In this document: positions 34,479 through 43,759 of the stretch, in pieces
Numbering within the stretch: position 1 is the first letter of the stretch
How the letters are laid out: each line of letters begins with the position of its first letter
Assembly: GCF_018224885.1 (NCBI RefSeq)
Contig: NZ_JAGTXB010000009.1
Coordinates: forward strand, 242,986 to 306,985
DNA: 64,000 nt
Reading direction: 5' to 3'
DNA from: Chitinophaga hostae
GTDB taxonomy: Bacteria; Bacteroidota; Bacteroidia; Chitinophagales; Chitinophagaceae
Program-made: the position numbers and the translations under genes
Notes under the pieces: model-generated
What the model was told of the DNA's origin: nothing
The model's database searches: none
The model's input: the letters and a program-made list of their open reading frames with translations, nothing else

Positions 34479-35870
34479 GTGAAGCAGCAACGAATTATTT
34501 TGACGGTAGCCTGTATGGCGATATTCTTTGAAGCATTGGATGTATCTGTGCTTAACATGGCCATTCCACAAATGGAATTATTTTTTCATTTCGGGCCGGA
34601 TGCCATTCAGTGGGTTCAAACGGTATACGTGTTGTTTTATGCAGGACTTGTATTACTGGGTGGGCGATTGGCTGATACCCTTGGGAGAAAGAAAATGTTT
34701 ATGACCGGAGCCATCATGTTTGTGTTGGCCTCGCTGGCAGCCGGATTTTCCCGCTCTTTCGGATGGTTGCTGGTATGCAGGGCATTACAGGGCGCCGGCG
34801 TTGCGCTGGCCATTCCTGCCGCAATGGCTATCATTACCTGCACCTTTACTATACCAGCGGAAAGAAACCGTGCCCTGGGCATCTTTGGCGCCATGGCAGG
34901 TATTGGTTTTGCCACAGGGCTTGCTATAGGCGGGTTGATCAGCAATTATTTCGGCTGGCAATGGGTATTTTTTATAAATGTACCTGTAATAGGATTGGCT
35001 GTGATGCTGGCAGCGTTATATATTCCCGCCGATGAAGCGCATGCCGTGAAGCAGGTGAATAATACCCTGAGTGCCTTGTTGATCACCGGACTCATGATGC
35101 TGGCAGCCTGGCTTATACATGATCTGGGTGATATCGGGCAACACTATACGAAATATTTTTTCCTGTTGATTTTGTTTATCGGCGCGGCGGTATTTTTTGT
35201 ACGTCGTGAACGCGTACATACGTCACCGTTAGTTGACTTCCGTTTGTTCAGGCTGCGCGGTGTTATTACCGGAAACATGGGTGCCTTCATGCTGGGCAGC
35301 ATCTTTCTCAGTTACGTATTTTTGTTAACGTTATACCTGCAACGTGATCTTCATTTCAGTTCTTCACAGGCAGGGCTGCTGCTGTTTCCTTTCAGCATAC
35401 TGTCGGGTGTTATTTCCAAATTTGCATTACCACATTTATTTGAGAAACTGGGCGTGATAAAAACGGGTGTGCTGGGTAATAGCTGTATGCTTTGCGGCAT
35501 CCTTTTTTTTATAGGCAGTTACTTTACCAGCTATACACTTTTCTTTATTTTATGCGCCATAGCCTGTATCAATTCATTTGGTATGGCGATTAGCTTTCCC
35601 TGCGTAACGATCCTGGCAGTACAGGCCGTGCCTGAGCGGCAGCAAGGGCTGGCTTCGGGTATAAATGGTACCGCCAATGCGCTGGGTGGTGGTTTGGGCT
35701 TGTCGTTGGTGAGTTTGGTGATGCAGGTGGCTACCACAAAAGGATGGAGTGTGTATGGCGCCGGACTGGGTGTATTGGCGTTACTGGCTTTGGGTGCGAT
35801 TGGGCAGCTGCTGGTATTTTATTGGCGTGGTAAATCAGGCGCCGGGGTTGTTGCCGTTAATGCGCAATAA
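34479..35870 (+). CDS. MFS transporter, DHA2/EmrB-QacA type
   Basis: The product is about 463 aa with roughly 14 membrane segments, typical of DHA2 drug-proton antiporters. Motif A is LLGGRLADTLGRKKMF, the first helix carries FFEALDVSVLNMAIPQM, and motif C-like glycines are in GAMAGIGFATGLAIGGLI. GTG 34479 is preferred because a promoter box lies inside the longer frame that starts at 34458. Control by the divergent Lrp-type regulator is likely. The last 36 bp overlap the 3' end of the ligase gene on the other strand. Confidence 0.9.
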   Translation: MKQQRIILTVACMAIFFEALDVSVLNMAIPQMELFFHFGPDAIQWVQTVYVLFYAGLVLLGGRLADTLGRKKMFMTGAIMFVLASLAAGFSRSFGWLLVCRALQGAGVALAIPAAMAIITCTFTIPAERNRALGIFGAMAGIGFATGLAIGGLISNYFGWQWVFFINVPVIGLAVMLAALYIPADEAHAVKQVNNTLSALLITGLMMLAAWLIHDLGDIGQHYTKYFFLLILFIGAAVFFVRRERVHTSPLVDFRLFRLRGVITGNMGAFMLGSIFLSYVFLLTLYLQRDLHFSSSQAGLLLFPFSILSGVISKFALPHLFEKLGVIKTGVLGNSCMLCGILFFIGSYFTSYTLFFILCAIACINSFGMAISFPCVTILAVQAVPERQQGLASGINGTANALGGGLGLSLVSLVMQVATTKGWSVYGAGLGVLALLALGAIGQLLVFYWRGKSGAGVVAVNAQ

Positions 35871-37439
35871 TTCCTTCAGATCTTCAAGTGTATTTATTTC
35901 TGCTGCTGGTTTATCTTTCCTCCAACGGTTGATACGCGGAAAACGAAGTGCCACACCGGATTTGTGACGATTGGAGCTGGCAATTCCTTCAAATGCAATT
36001 TCAAATACGAGTTCCGGTTGCACTGTTCTTACCGGGCCAAATTTTTCCAGGGAGTGCCGTTTGATCCAGTTGTCCACTTCGGTTATTTCTTTGTCTGTAA
36101 GACCGGAATAAGCTTTTGTAAAGGGCACCAGTTGTTCACCGTCCTTTACAGCAAAGGTATAGTCTGTATATAGATTGGAGCGGCGGCCATGGCCTTTTTG
36201 TGCATAAATCATCACTGCGTCGATCGTGAGCGGATCGATTTTCCATTTCCACCAATCGCCTCGTTTACGGCCTACCTGGTAAGGGGCGCTCTTTTTTTTC
36301 AGCATCAGGCCTTCGCTGCCTTTATCACGTGATTGGCCACGTAATAGGGTCAGCTGTTCCCAGTTATCAAAATCAATTTCCGGTGATAATTGCAATACCG
36401 ACATACCGGTTTGCTGTACCAATTGTATCAGTAAGGCGCGGCGCTCTGCCAGCGGCTTTTCACGGATGTCGGCGCCTTCCCATTCCAGCAGGTCATAGCT
36501 GAGAAAGATCACCGGTGCTTCCTGTAATTGTTTGCGGGTAACATTTTTTCTGCCGATTCTTGTTTGTAGTGTTTGAAAGGGCAGTGGTAAACCATTGGCA
36601 AAGGTTAGTATTTCTCCGTCCAATACAGTGCCATCCGGCAGCATAGCCAGCAATGGGGTGAATTCCGGGAATTTTTCTGTGATCAGTTCGTCGCCCCGGG
36701 ACCATACAAACAGTTGTCTTTCCCGCTTGATGATTTGTCCGCGGATGCCATCCCACTTCCATTCCGCCTGCCAGTCTTTCTCTGCGCCCAGCGCATCCGG
36801 CGCGCCTTCGAGTGCATATGCGAGATAAAATGGATAGGGTCTTGAAGCATCGGCGCCGGTGGTATGCTGATGCAGTAATGCTTCTATTGTTACATTGCGG
36901 GGATCCCAGTTACCACTGATCATATGGGAAAGTGTGGCTGGCTCAATATCATATGTTTTTGCCAGTGCATTTACCATCATTTTCTGTGATAAACCTATGC
37001 GAAACCCGCCGGTGATGAGCTTATTAAATACAAATCTTTCGCCGCTATCCAGGGCATTCCAGGCGTTGAGTATGAAAGATTGTTTGGTGCTTTCGTCTGC
37101 TTTTTCCAGCTGTTGCAATTGTTCGAGCCAGTAATGCAGCGGTGCTGCAAGAGGAGTGGTACCGGGAGGTAATAGCAATGCAATGGTTTCTGCCAGGTCG
37201 CCAACGGTATGATAACATTCGTCAAACAGCCAGCCGGAGATAGCGGTGGCCTGCATGCACCAGTTTTTCAGCTGTGTGCTGTTGACCGTTCGTTTGGGGC
37301 GGCGGCCGGAAAACAGTGCCAGCACCCAGCTTTTATCTTTAGCCGGGGCTGTGGCAAAATACCGGCTCAGCGCCTCCAGCTTCTCGTTGGTTTTGGTGCT
37401 GTTGCTTAATAATTTTACCAATTGAGCAAATTGTTGCAC
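35835..37439 (-). CDS. ATP-dependent DNA ligase (ligase-associated DNA damage response)
   Basis: This 534-aa ligase has an N-terminal alpha-helical DNA-binding domain (residues 1-200), then the nucleotidyltransferase core. The adenylation motif is AEWKWDGIRG (Lys228), motif III is VLDGEIL, and motif V is EGLMLKKKSAPYQVGRKRGDWWKWK. A C-terminal OB-fold follows (DAVMIYAQKGHGRRSNLYTDYTFAV). It belongs to the type encoded beside Lhr, PdeM and a beta-lactamase-fold exonuclease. Its start is 3 bp after the exonuclease stop, so the two are one operon. The helicase and pdeM are 7 kb to the left. Confidence 0.94.
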   Translation of the reverse strand: MQQFAQLVKLLSNSTKTNEKLEALSRYFATAPAKDKSWVLALFSGRRPKRTVNSTQLKNWCMQATAISGWLFDECYHTVGDLAETIALLLPPGTTPLAAPLHYWLEQLQQLEKADESTKQSFILNAWNALDSGERFVFNKLITGGFRIGLSQKMMVNALAKTYDIEPATLSHMISGNWDPRNVTIEALLHQHTTGADASRPYPFYLAYALEGAPDALGAEKDWQAEWKWDGIRGQIIKRERQLFVWSRGDELITEKFPEFTPLLAMLPDGTVLDGEILTFANGLPLPFQTLQTRIGRKNVTRKQLQEAPVIFLSYDLLEWEGADIREKPLAERRALLIQLVQQTGMSVLQLSPEIDFDNWEQLTLLRGQSRDKGSEGLMLKKKSAPYQVGRKRGDWWKWKIDPLTIDAVMIYAQKGHGRRSNLYTDYTFAVKDGEQLVPFTKAYSGLTDKEITEVDNWIKRHSLEKFGPVRTVQPELVFEIAFEGIASSNRHKSGVALRFPRINRWRKDKPAAEINTLEDLKELLRINGNNPGA

Positions 37440-37442
37440 GAG

Positions 37443-38450
37443 CTAATTTTCAGGATTAGTAATCATTTCTTCATCGCCATAGGAGGTGGTTACCTCCCTG
37501 GCATTGATGCCTTTTTCTGAAAGATAACGGGCAAAAACACTGCTGAAACCATGCGTAACATATACCTGTTCTGCGCCGGTGGCGGTGACTGCTTCGAGCA
37601 GCCCCGGCCAGTCGGCATGGTCAGATAGCGCAAAGCCGGCATCGGCATTACGCCGGCGCATATTTCCCCGCACCTGCATCCAGCCGCTGCAAATGCCCAG
37701 TGCGTATGGATGAAAACGGCGCATCCAGGCATTATCTTCCGCCGAAGGCGGTGCTATAATTACTGCATTTTTAAAGGCAGACTTAGGCGTTTCCGGTGTG
37801 ATCCTTTCTACGGGTGGTAATGGCCAGCCCTCCTGCAGTAATACATCATGCGGAATGGCAATGGCGCCATGTACCAGGAAATGGTCCGCTTTATCTTTCA
37901 GGTGATATAACAGGCGCTGGGCTTTGCCCAGGCTGTAAGCCAGGAGGACACTGGCTTTGCCGGCCTGCTGATTTTCGTATATCCATTGGGTAATGTTGTC
38001 GAATAGTTGTTGCTGGGGCGCCCAGCGATAGATGGGTAAACCAAACGTTGATTCTGTGATGAAGGTGTGGCAACGCAGTGGTTCAAAGGGGGCCGATAGT
38101 CCATCATGCTCCGGTTTATAATCTCCGCTTGCTACCCATACTTCCCCGTTTTGCTCTACCCGTATCTGTGCCGAGCCGATCATATGTCCGGCGGGATGCA
38201 GTGATACTTTTACGCCGTTAAAAAAAATTGTTTCGCCATAGGCAACACCCTGTACGGATATATCGTTGCCCAGCCTGAGGCGTAGCAAGGGAACGCTGGC
38301 GTTTTCACATAAGTAGTATTCATTTCCCCAACGTGCGTGATCAGCGTGGGCATGTGTGATCACTGCCCGCTTAACAGGTTTCCAGGGATCTATGTAGAAA
38401 TCGCCTGCGGGGCAGTAGATGCCGTTGTCGGTGAATTGCAACACATTCAT
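37443..38450 (-). CDS. Ligase-associated DNA damage response exonuclease (metallo-beta-lactamase fold)
   Basis: The 335-aa protein has the metallo-beta-lactamase/beta-CASP-like motif THAHADHARWG (His33, His35, Asp37, His38). A GHMIGSAQIRVE strand, ASGDYKPEHDGLSAPFE and the C-terminal DAGFALSDHADWPGLLEAV follow. This matches the SNM1-like exonuclease of the Lhr/ligase/PdeM set. ATG 38450 (MNVLQFTDNG) is used; the frame extends to 38507, but that stretch covers the terminator hairpin of the upstream gene. Co-transcribed with the ligase. Confidence 0.93.
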   Translation of the reverse strand: MNVLQFTDNGIYCPAGDFYIDPWKPVKRAVITHAHADHARWGNEYYLCENASVPLLRLRLGNDISVQGVAYGETIFFNGVKVSLHPAGHMIGSAQIRVEQNGEVWVASGDYKPEHDGLSAPFEPLRCHTFITESTFGLPIYRWAPQQQLFDNITQWIYENQQAGKASVLLAYSLGKAQRLLYHLKDKADHFLVHGAIAIPHDVLLQEGWPLPPVERITPETPKSAFKNAVIIAPPSAEDNAWMRRFHPYALGICSGWMQVRGNMRRRNADAGFALSDHADWPGLLEAVTATGAEQVYVTHGFSSVFARYLSEKGINAREVTTSYGDEEMITNPEN

Positions 38451-38473
38451 ATCACTGAATATACACAAAAAAA

Positions 38474-38503
38474 ATCGTGCCATGACAAGAGCCATGGCAC
38501 GAT
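38474..38503 (-). terminator. Rho-independent terminator of the PBP1-type lipoprotein gene
   Basis: On the minus strand, ATCGTGCCATG and CATGGCACGAT form a perfect 11-bp stem, followed by a run of T. It lies 21 bp past the lipoprotein stop and just before the exonuclease start. Confidence 0.88.
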
Positions 38504-38524
38504 ACAAAAGAGGTGCTGATGAAA

Positions 38525-39835
38525 CTATTTATTCATCTTTATATCTACGCTATCCCCTTTCTGGATGATATAGATATTTTTATTTTCAAAGTAGGAAGGT
38601 GTTTTTTCTCCTTCTTTCAGGTATACCGGCAGGAAGTTATAGCTGGTAATCACTTTAGGAGATTCGCTTACCATACCGTTAAAGTAAACACCGTTGGTAT
38701 GCAGCAGTTTTACAAAGTAGTAGGTCAGGTCAAAACCTTTATAAGCCATATCAGACGGACGCGCTTTGTATGTTTTGCGGAAGTAATCGCTTATATACCG
38801 GCTGTAGGCGTCTGTTTTGTCGTTATAGTAAGGCGAGGAGTAATACACCTGTAAACCTTTAAACTCAGGCTCTTTTAGTTTAATCACATCCCAGGTAGGC
38901 ATTCCGAATATCTGTAAAGGATAGGTGGTGGCAGAAACGCTGAGCTTACGCAGCAGGCTTTTGGCGCCGTTTTCATCCAATGCAGTTACGATTACAACGT
39001 TGGTGCGGTCTGTCAGCAGGTATTTGGAAATTTCCTCTGTGGTGGTAGCGTCGTTCCATACTACTTCTTTAATCCTTACCTTTTTGGTGCTCTCCATTTT
39101 TTCATAGGAAGCCTTGAAATCTGCTGCCAGTCTGGATTCAAAAGTAGTGTTCCTGCGGAGCAGCACAATGTTTTTATTGGCAAAGGCGTCCTGTACATAG
39201 GTTTGTATGGCGTCGCAGTGCGTTTTCAGCGTGCTGTTGGAAATATATAAAAACGGGTTGTCGCTGATACCTGCGTCGTTAGGGAAGGTACCGGAAACGA
39301 GGTTTATTTCTTTTTCCTTTGCAAAGTCGCTCAGTTCTTTTAGTTCAGGGTTGCTGACAGCACCAATGATAAGATCAGTGCCTTCCAGTGCTTTGCTGCG
39401 GATCAGGGAAGGTATGCTTTGTTTGGCTTTGCTGTCGTACACCGTCACCTTGAGGTTATAGCCCTGTTGCTGCAGGGTATCAAAAGCCAGTTGTGCGCCT
39501 TCGTAGAATTCCAGTCCGGGTAACACATATCTTGGCATAGTGCGGCCGGGAATATCGTTGGAGGAGGCGAAAACGGAATCCAGGTATAAGGGGGCAAAGA
39601 AGGCGATGTTATAAGTAGCTTTCTTTACTTCTTTACCAAATGCCGGCACGTTAAAGGGTGCTTTTGCAGCTTCTTTTGTCTTTTCTTCCGGTTTTTTGGC
39701 CGGTGCAGGTTTGCTCAAAGATGGCGGTGGTCCGTCTACCCGTTTGGTACTTTTCCTGGATGATGAGCAGGAGCTGATCAATACCAATAAAGCCAATCCG
39801 GATATCAGGTGTTTTATTGCAACTAAATGGTTCAT
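38525..39835 (-). CDS. Periplasmic-binding-protein type 1 lipoprotein
   Basis: The 436-aa lipoprotein has a type II signal (LALLVLISSCSSS; lipobox cysteine at 23). A Pro/Lys-rich linker (PPPSLSKPAPAKKPEEKTKEA) follows, then a type 1 periplasmic binding fold: IAFFAPLYLDSVF, LEFYEGAQLAFDTLQQQGYNL, LIIGAVSNPELKELSDFAKE, NIVLLRRN and MAYKGFDLTYYFVKLL. ABC-type amino-acid-binding and LpoA-like proteins share this fold; no transporter genes are adjacent, so the ligand and partner are unknown. guaA lies upstream on the same strand behind a hairpin. Confidence 0.82.
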   Translation of the reverse strand: MNHLVAIKHLISGLALLVLISSCSSSRKSTKRVDGPPPSLSKPAPAKKPEEKTKEAAKAPFNVPAFGKEVKKATYNIAFFAPLYLDSVFASSNDIPGRTMPRYVLPGLEFYEGAQLAFDTLQQQGYNLKVTVYDSKAKQSIPSLIRSKALEGTDLIIGAVSNPELKELSDFAKEKEINLVSGTFPNDAGISDNPFLYISNSTLKTHCDAIQTYVQDAFANKNIVLLRRNTTFESRLAADFKASYEKMESTKKVRIKEVVWNDATTTEEISKYLLTDRTNVVIVTALDENGAKSLLRKLSVSATTYPLQIFGMPTWDVIKLKEPEFKGLQVYYSSPYYNDKTDAYSRYISDYFRKTYKARPSDMAYKGFDLTYYFVKLLHTNGVYFNGMVSESPKVITSYNFLPVYLKEGEKTPSYFENKNIYIIQKGDSVDIKMNK

Positions 39836-39884
39836 AATTGGCGCTAATTTACAAAAATCATTCCGGGGAATGTGAAATAAAGCA

Positions 39885-39935
39885 TTACGGAGTTATGGAT
39901 AGATTAAAAAAATCTATCTATCCACAACTCCGTAA
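39885..39935 (-). terminator. Inverted repeat after guaA
   Basis: TTACGGAGTTATGGATAGAT (from 39885) pairs with the segment 39911-39935 apart from one mismatch and a 4-nt GATA slip, leaving an A-rich loop of a few bases. It lies 31 bp beyond the guaA stop codon and probably ends that transcript. Confidence 0.65.
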
Positions 39936-39966
39936 CTATAGCTCAGTATTTTTTAATGCTCTTTAT

Positions 39967-41505
39967 TTACTCCCACTCAATGGTAGCAGGAGGTTTGGAG
40001 CTGATGTCGTATACTACGCGGTTAATTCCTTTTACTTTATTGATAATGTCGTTCGACATTTTAGCGAGGAATTCATAAGGCAGATGTGCCCAGTCTGCCG
40101 TCATGCCATCAACCGAGGTTACCGCCCTCAGGGCAACGGTGAATTCGTAGGTACGTTCATCGCCCATTACGCCAACGCTTTGTACCGGGAGAAGGATGGT
40201 ACCGGCCTGCCATACCTTGTCGTATAAGCCGGCTTCTTTCAGTCCTTCTATATATACATTATCTGCTTCCTGCAGCATGTGTACTTTTTCCGGGGTGATG
40301 GCGCCGAGGATACGTATAGCCAGACCAGGACCCGGGAAAGGATGACGGCCCAGGAAGATATCGCTGATACCTATTTCGCGGCCTACGCGGCGTACTTCAT
40401 CTTTAAAGAGGAAGCGCAGTGGTTCTACCAGCTGCATGTTCATCTTTTCAGGTAATCCGCCTACGTTGTGATGGGATTTGATGGTAACAGAAGGCCCGTT
40501 AACAGAAACGGATTCAATTACATCGGGGTAAATGGTACCCTGGCCCAGGAAGGAGATATCGGTAAGGTGGGTGGCTTCCTGTTGGAAAACATCGATGAAC
40601 AGGCCACCGATGATTTTGCGTTTTTGTTCCGGATCGGATACGCCTGCCAGTTTTCCGTAGAAGAGGTCTTTTGCATTGATCCCTTTTACATTCAGTCCCA
40701 TATGTTTATACGATTCCAGTACGGTTTCGTATTCGTCTTTTCTTAACAGGCCGTTATCCACAAATATGCAGAACAGGTTTTTGCCGATAGCTTTGTGGAT
40801 CAGTTCAGCCGCAACGGTGGAATCAACGCCGCCGCTCAGTGCCATTACCACTCTTTTATCGCCCACCTGTGTTTTAATCCTTTCTACCGTTTCATGAACA
40901 AAAGCGGCTGGTGTCCAGTCCTGGCTGCAGTTACAGATATGTAACAGGAAGTTGCGAAGGATCAGTTTACCTTCCAGGGAGTGTGTTACTTCCGGGTGGA
41001 ACTGTAAGCCGAACATCGGGTGAGCGGCCAGGGTGGTATTTTTAAATGCGGCTACCGGGATATTTTCGGTAGTGGCAATGATTTCAAATGCTTCAGGAAT
41101 ACGTTTAATGCTATCTGCGTGGCTCATCCATACCTGGCTTTTTGCAGAGATATCATATAGTAATTTTTCCTCTTTATCATTGTGCTCCATAAAGGCGCGG
41201 CCGTATTCGCGGAGATTGCTTTTAGCTACTTCACCGCCAAACACTTTGGCCATCATTTGTGCACCGTAGCAGATGCCGAGTACAGGAACTTTTGCGGCGA
41301 TAGCGGCGATATCAATGATAGGCGCGTTTTCGTCATTCACCGAAAACGGGCTGCCGGATAATATAACACCTTTGATGGTTTCGTCCCAGGTAATGGGCTG
41401 AAGACAAGGTTTAATTTCGCAATAAACATTCAGTTCACGGATGCTGCGTGCAATCAGCTGTGTATACTGTGAACCGAAATCGAGGATGAGTATCTTTTCT
41501 GTCAT
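39967..41505 (-). CDS. guaA: GMP synthase (glutamine-hydrolysing)
   Basis: GuaA (512 aa) converts XMP to GMP with ATP and glutamine. The N-terminal class I amidotransferase has VLGICYGAQ (Cys79) and FGLQFHPEVTHS (His170, Glu172). The ATP-pyrophosphatase PP-loop is ALSGGVDSTV (residues about 222-231). The C-terminal dimerisation domain contains GRHPFPGPGLAIRI and ends DISSKPPATIEWE. Full family length. The start codon lies 7 nt after a TATCTTTG promoter box. Confidence 0.98.
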   Translation of the reverse strand: MTEKILILDFGSQYTQLIARSIRELNVYCEIKPCLQPITWDETIKGVILSGSPFSVNDENAPIIDIAAIAAKVPVLGICYGAQMMAKVFGGEVAKSNLREYGRAFMEHNDKEEKLLYDISAKSQVWMSHADSIKRIPEAFEIIATTENIPVAAFKNTTLAAHPMFGLQFHPEVTHSLEGKLILRNFLLHICNCSQDWTPAAFVHETVERIKTQVGDKRVVMALSGGVDSTVAAELIHKAIGKNLFCIFVDNGLLRKDEYETVLESYKHMGLNVKGINAKDLFYGKLAGVSDPEQKRKIIGGLFIDVFQQEATHLTDISFLGQGTIYPDVIESVSVNGPSVTIKSHHNVGGLPEKMNMQLVEPLRFLFKDEVRRVGREIGISDIFLGRHPFPGPGLAIRILGAITPEKVHMLQEADNVYIEGLKEAGLYDKVWQAGTILLPVQSVGVMGDERTYEFTVALRAVTSVDGMTADWAHLPYEFLAKMSNDIINKVKGINRVVYDISSKPPATIEWE

Positions 41506-41512
41506 GGTGGTG

Positions 41513-41520
41513 CAAAGATA
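41513..41520 (-). promoter_or_regulatory. guaA -7 box, 7 nt from the start codon
   Basis: The minus strand reads TATCTTTG, a match to TAnnTTTG, then CACCACC and ATG. The leader, if any, would be only a few nucleotides. Confidence 0.45.
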
Positions 41521-41597
41521 AAGTCCTTATGTCAATTTCGGATTTTGAAATTCGAATTTCGGAAAACTGGTGTACCTTCCTGCTATAATTTAGACCC

Positions 41598-42335
41598 ATG
41601 AAATCAACAAAATCACTCCTATGTCAGGCCATGGTGGCCTTTGTAGCAACCTTTTTTTTAAATTCCTGTGATGTAATCGGTCAGAATCGTGTGAAAGGGA
41701 GCGGTCATGTTATCAAAGAAGACCGCCAGATAGGGACTTTCCGCCGGGTAAAGGTGGAAGGCAGCATGAATGTGTACCTGGAGCAGGGCCCTTCCAAAGC
41801 TGCTGTTATTGAGGCAGAGGACAATATTATTCCCCTGATAGAGATGGTTGAAGAAGAGGGCCGGCTGATTGTCAGGCTGAAAAGGGGCGTTTCTGTGAGC
41901 ACCCATAAAGATATGAGTGTTTACCTGACTATGCCTGAACTCAGCGAGGTGGCGTTGTCGGGTTCGGGAGATATCAGGCTGACAAATAAATTTACCTCCG
42001 GCGCTGATGTAAAGGTTTCCTTATCCGGTTCCGGAAATGTGAAGGGAGAAATAAATGCGCCGGTGGTAAAGGCGTCGATTTCCGGATCAGGCGACATGAT
42101 CCTGAAGGGCGAAACCAAAGATGTGAACCTGTCTATTGCCGGCAGCGGCAATTTCAGGTGCGACGAGTTGCTTTCTGAAAATGCGGAAATTAATATTGCC
42201 GGCAGCGGCAATGCGGATGTATATGCCAGTGTAAAACTCAATGCAAAAATTGCGGGGTCCGGAGATGTGAGATATAAAGGCACGCCGCAAATTTCTTCTT
42301 CTGTAGCTGGTTCTGGTTCTATACAGAAAAAATAG
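41598..42335 (+). CDS. DUF2807 (head GIN domain) lipoprotein
   Basis: The 245-aa lipoprotein has a signal ending FFLNSCDVIG (lipobox Cys about 24). A right-handed beta-helix-like DUF2807 domain follows, with repeated S/A-G-S-G-(D/N) turns: VALSGSGDIRL, VSLSGSGNVKG, ASISGSGDMIL, LSIAGSGNFRC, INIAGSGNADV, AKIAGSGDVRY and SVAGSGSIQ. The domain is very common in Bacteroidota envelope proteins; its function is unknown. It stands alone ahead of the 322-bp gap before the dar cluster. Confidence 0.9.
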   Translation: MKSTKSLLCQAMVAFVATFFLNSCDVIGQNRVKGSGHVIKEDRQIGTFRRVKVEGSMNVYLEQGPSKAAVIEAEDNIIPLIEMVEEEGRLIVRLKRGVSVSTHKDMSVYLTMPELSEVALSGSGDIRLTNKFTSGADVKVSLSGSGNVKGEINAPVVKASISGSGDMILKGETKDVNLSIAGSGNFRCDELLSENAEINIAGSGNADVYASVKLNAKIAGSGDVRYKGTPQISSSVAGSGSIQKK

Positions 42336-42433
42336 ATATGAATATTTGCATTTTTTTAACAAATCAGATATCATATTTAGTCCTGGTTTTCTGTTTATAG
42401 AATGTTTTAATAAAACATAACAAGTCCTTGAGT

Positions 42434-42479
42434 CCAGGTACAGCATTCGCTGGTTTATATAGGTTGATGCTGTACCTGG
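42434..42479 (+). terminator. Inverted repeat after the DUF2807 gene
   Basis: CCAGGTACAGCAT (42434-42446) and ATGCTGTACCTGG (42467-42479) are perfect 13-bp arms with a 20-nt loop. No T run follows, so it may be a rho-dependent or processing structure rather than a classic terminator. Confidence 0.5.
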
Positions 42480-42589
42480 CTGGGGCACAAGTGTTTACCC
42501 CTTTTATTCACACCCCATCTTATCAACACTTCGCGTCAAATTATCATTAAATGACATGAATGATGGCTGTTTTTTTGTATGTTTACAGC

Positions 42590-42640
42590 TTGAATTGTAG
42601 ATTTTGCCATTTGAATTGTTGATTTACGTTTTGAATTGTT
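42590..42640 (+). repeat. Three direct repeats TTGAATTGTW upstream of darA
   Basis: TTGAATTGTA starts at 42590, and TTGAATTGTT starts at 42611 and again at 42631, a spacing of 21 and 20 nt (two helical turns). The last copy ends 18 nt before the darA ATG at 42658. Helical phasing suggests regulator binding sites. Apart from this and the hairpin at 42434, the 42336-42657 gap holds nothing I can name. Confidence 0.65.
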
Positions 42641-42657
42641 GAACTCCTATTCCTTTT

Positions 42658-43578
42658 ATGAACGAAAGACCGAAGATCCTGGTGGTATATTATACCCAGA
42701 CCGGACAACTGAAAAGGATTATTGATCATGTGCTGGCACCATTGGAAGGTAAAGCAGATATTACGTTCGAGCAATTGGTGCCTGTAACACCGTTCCCATT
42801 TCCCTGGGGGAAACAGCAGTTTTATGATACTATGCCCGAAACTGTTCAGTCCACTCCCCGGGGCATCCAGCCAATAAAAGTGGATGTGAATGCCTCTTTC
42901 GACCTGGTGATCCTGGCTTATCAGCCCTGGTTTTTATCTCCTTCACAGCCTACGGCTGCCTTCCTGCAAAGTGAGGCTGCCAGGCAGTTACTGAAGGGTA
43001 AAAAGGTGCTTACCCTGCTGGGTAGCAGGAACATGTGGCTGAATGCACAGGAGAAAGTAAAAAATTACCTGCATCAGGCGGGAGCGGATTTAGTGGGTAA
43101 TATTGTGTTGGTGGATAAATCTCCCAACCTGATATCCGTTATCACCATTCTCCGTTGGGCATTTAAGGGAAAGAAGGAAGCTACGCGCTTTTTACCACAG
43201 GCGGGTGTCCAGGAAAATGAGATCATTACTTCCAGCCGTTTTGCGGCTCCTATTGAGAGTGCATTGCAACAACGCCGCTGGGACGACCTGCATCCGCAAC
43301 TGTTATCCCTGGATGCGGTGGAGTTGTTACCCAACCTGGTGGTGTTAGAAGGCAAGGGCATAAAGGCATTCCGTTTCTGGGCAAAATTCATCAGCGCCAA
43401 GGGCGGACCGGGCGCCGCTTCCCGGCAGGGACGTGTATCTATGTACCGGGGACTGCTGTTGCTGGGTATTTTTGTTTTAACGCCCATCTCCCTGATCACT
43501 TCTCTTATACAGCTAAACCTTAAAAAGAACCAGCTGCGTCGTGAGGTGGATTACTACAAGGGTATTTCCCTGAGGTAA
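42658..43578 (+). CDS. darA: DarA-like flavodoxin-fold enzyme of dialkylresorcinol biosynthesis
   Basis: The 306-aa protein has an N-terminal flavodoxin-like domain with the FMN phosphate loop VVYYTQTGQLKRI (residues 9-21). Later motifs are VILAYQPWFLSPSQPTAAFL and VLTLLGSRNMWLNAQEKVKNYL. A membrane segment lies near the C-terminus (LLLLGIFVLTPISLITSLI). DarA proteins work with the ketosynthase DarB; the literature describes DarB making cyclohexanediones that DarA aromatises to resorcinols. The gene directly precedes darB, which supports the call. It starts the cluster behind three phased direct repeats. Confidence 0.85.
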   Translation: MNERPKILVVYYTQTGQLKRIIDHVLAPLEGKADITFEQLVPVTPFPFPWGKQQFYDTMPETVQSTPRGIQPIKVDVNASFDLVILAYQPWFLSPSQPTAAFLQSEAARQLLKGKKVLTLLGSRNMWLNAQEKVKNYLHQAGADLVGNIVLVDKSPNLISVITILRWAFKGKKEATRFLPQAGVQENEIITSSRFAAPIESALQQRRWDDLHPQLLSLDAVELLPNLVVLEGKGIKAFRFWAKFISAKGGPGAASRQGRVSMYRGLLLLGIFVLTPISLITSLIQLNLKKNQLRREVDYYKGISLR

Positions 43579-43759
43579 CACACATTGTAGTAGCTTTGCG
43601 CTATGGCGTAATAGTTGTAATTGCAATTAGAATTCTATATTTACGTCTGTATACAACGTATATTAAATATAAATATGTTTATCACTGTGAGCTGGCTGGT
43701 AAGGCAAGGCAGTTCAGACCAGGTTTTACATGTAGCCTTAAAAGACGAATAATATTCAA

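Noticed and set aside
41547..41560. 14-bp palindrome GAAATTCGAATTTC upstream of guaA
   Set aside because: It is short and AT-rich and could arise by chance; I see no second copy to support a regulatory role.
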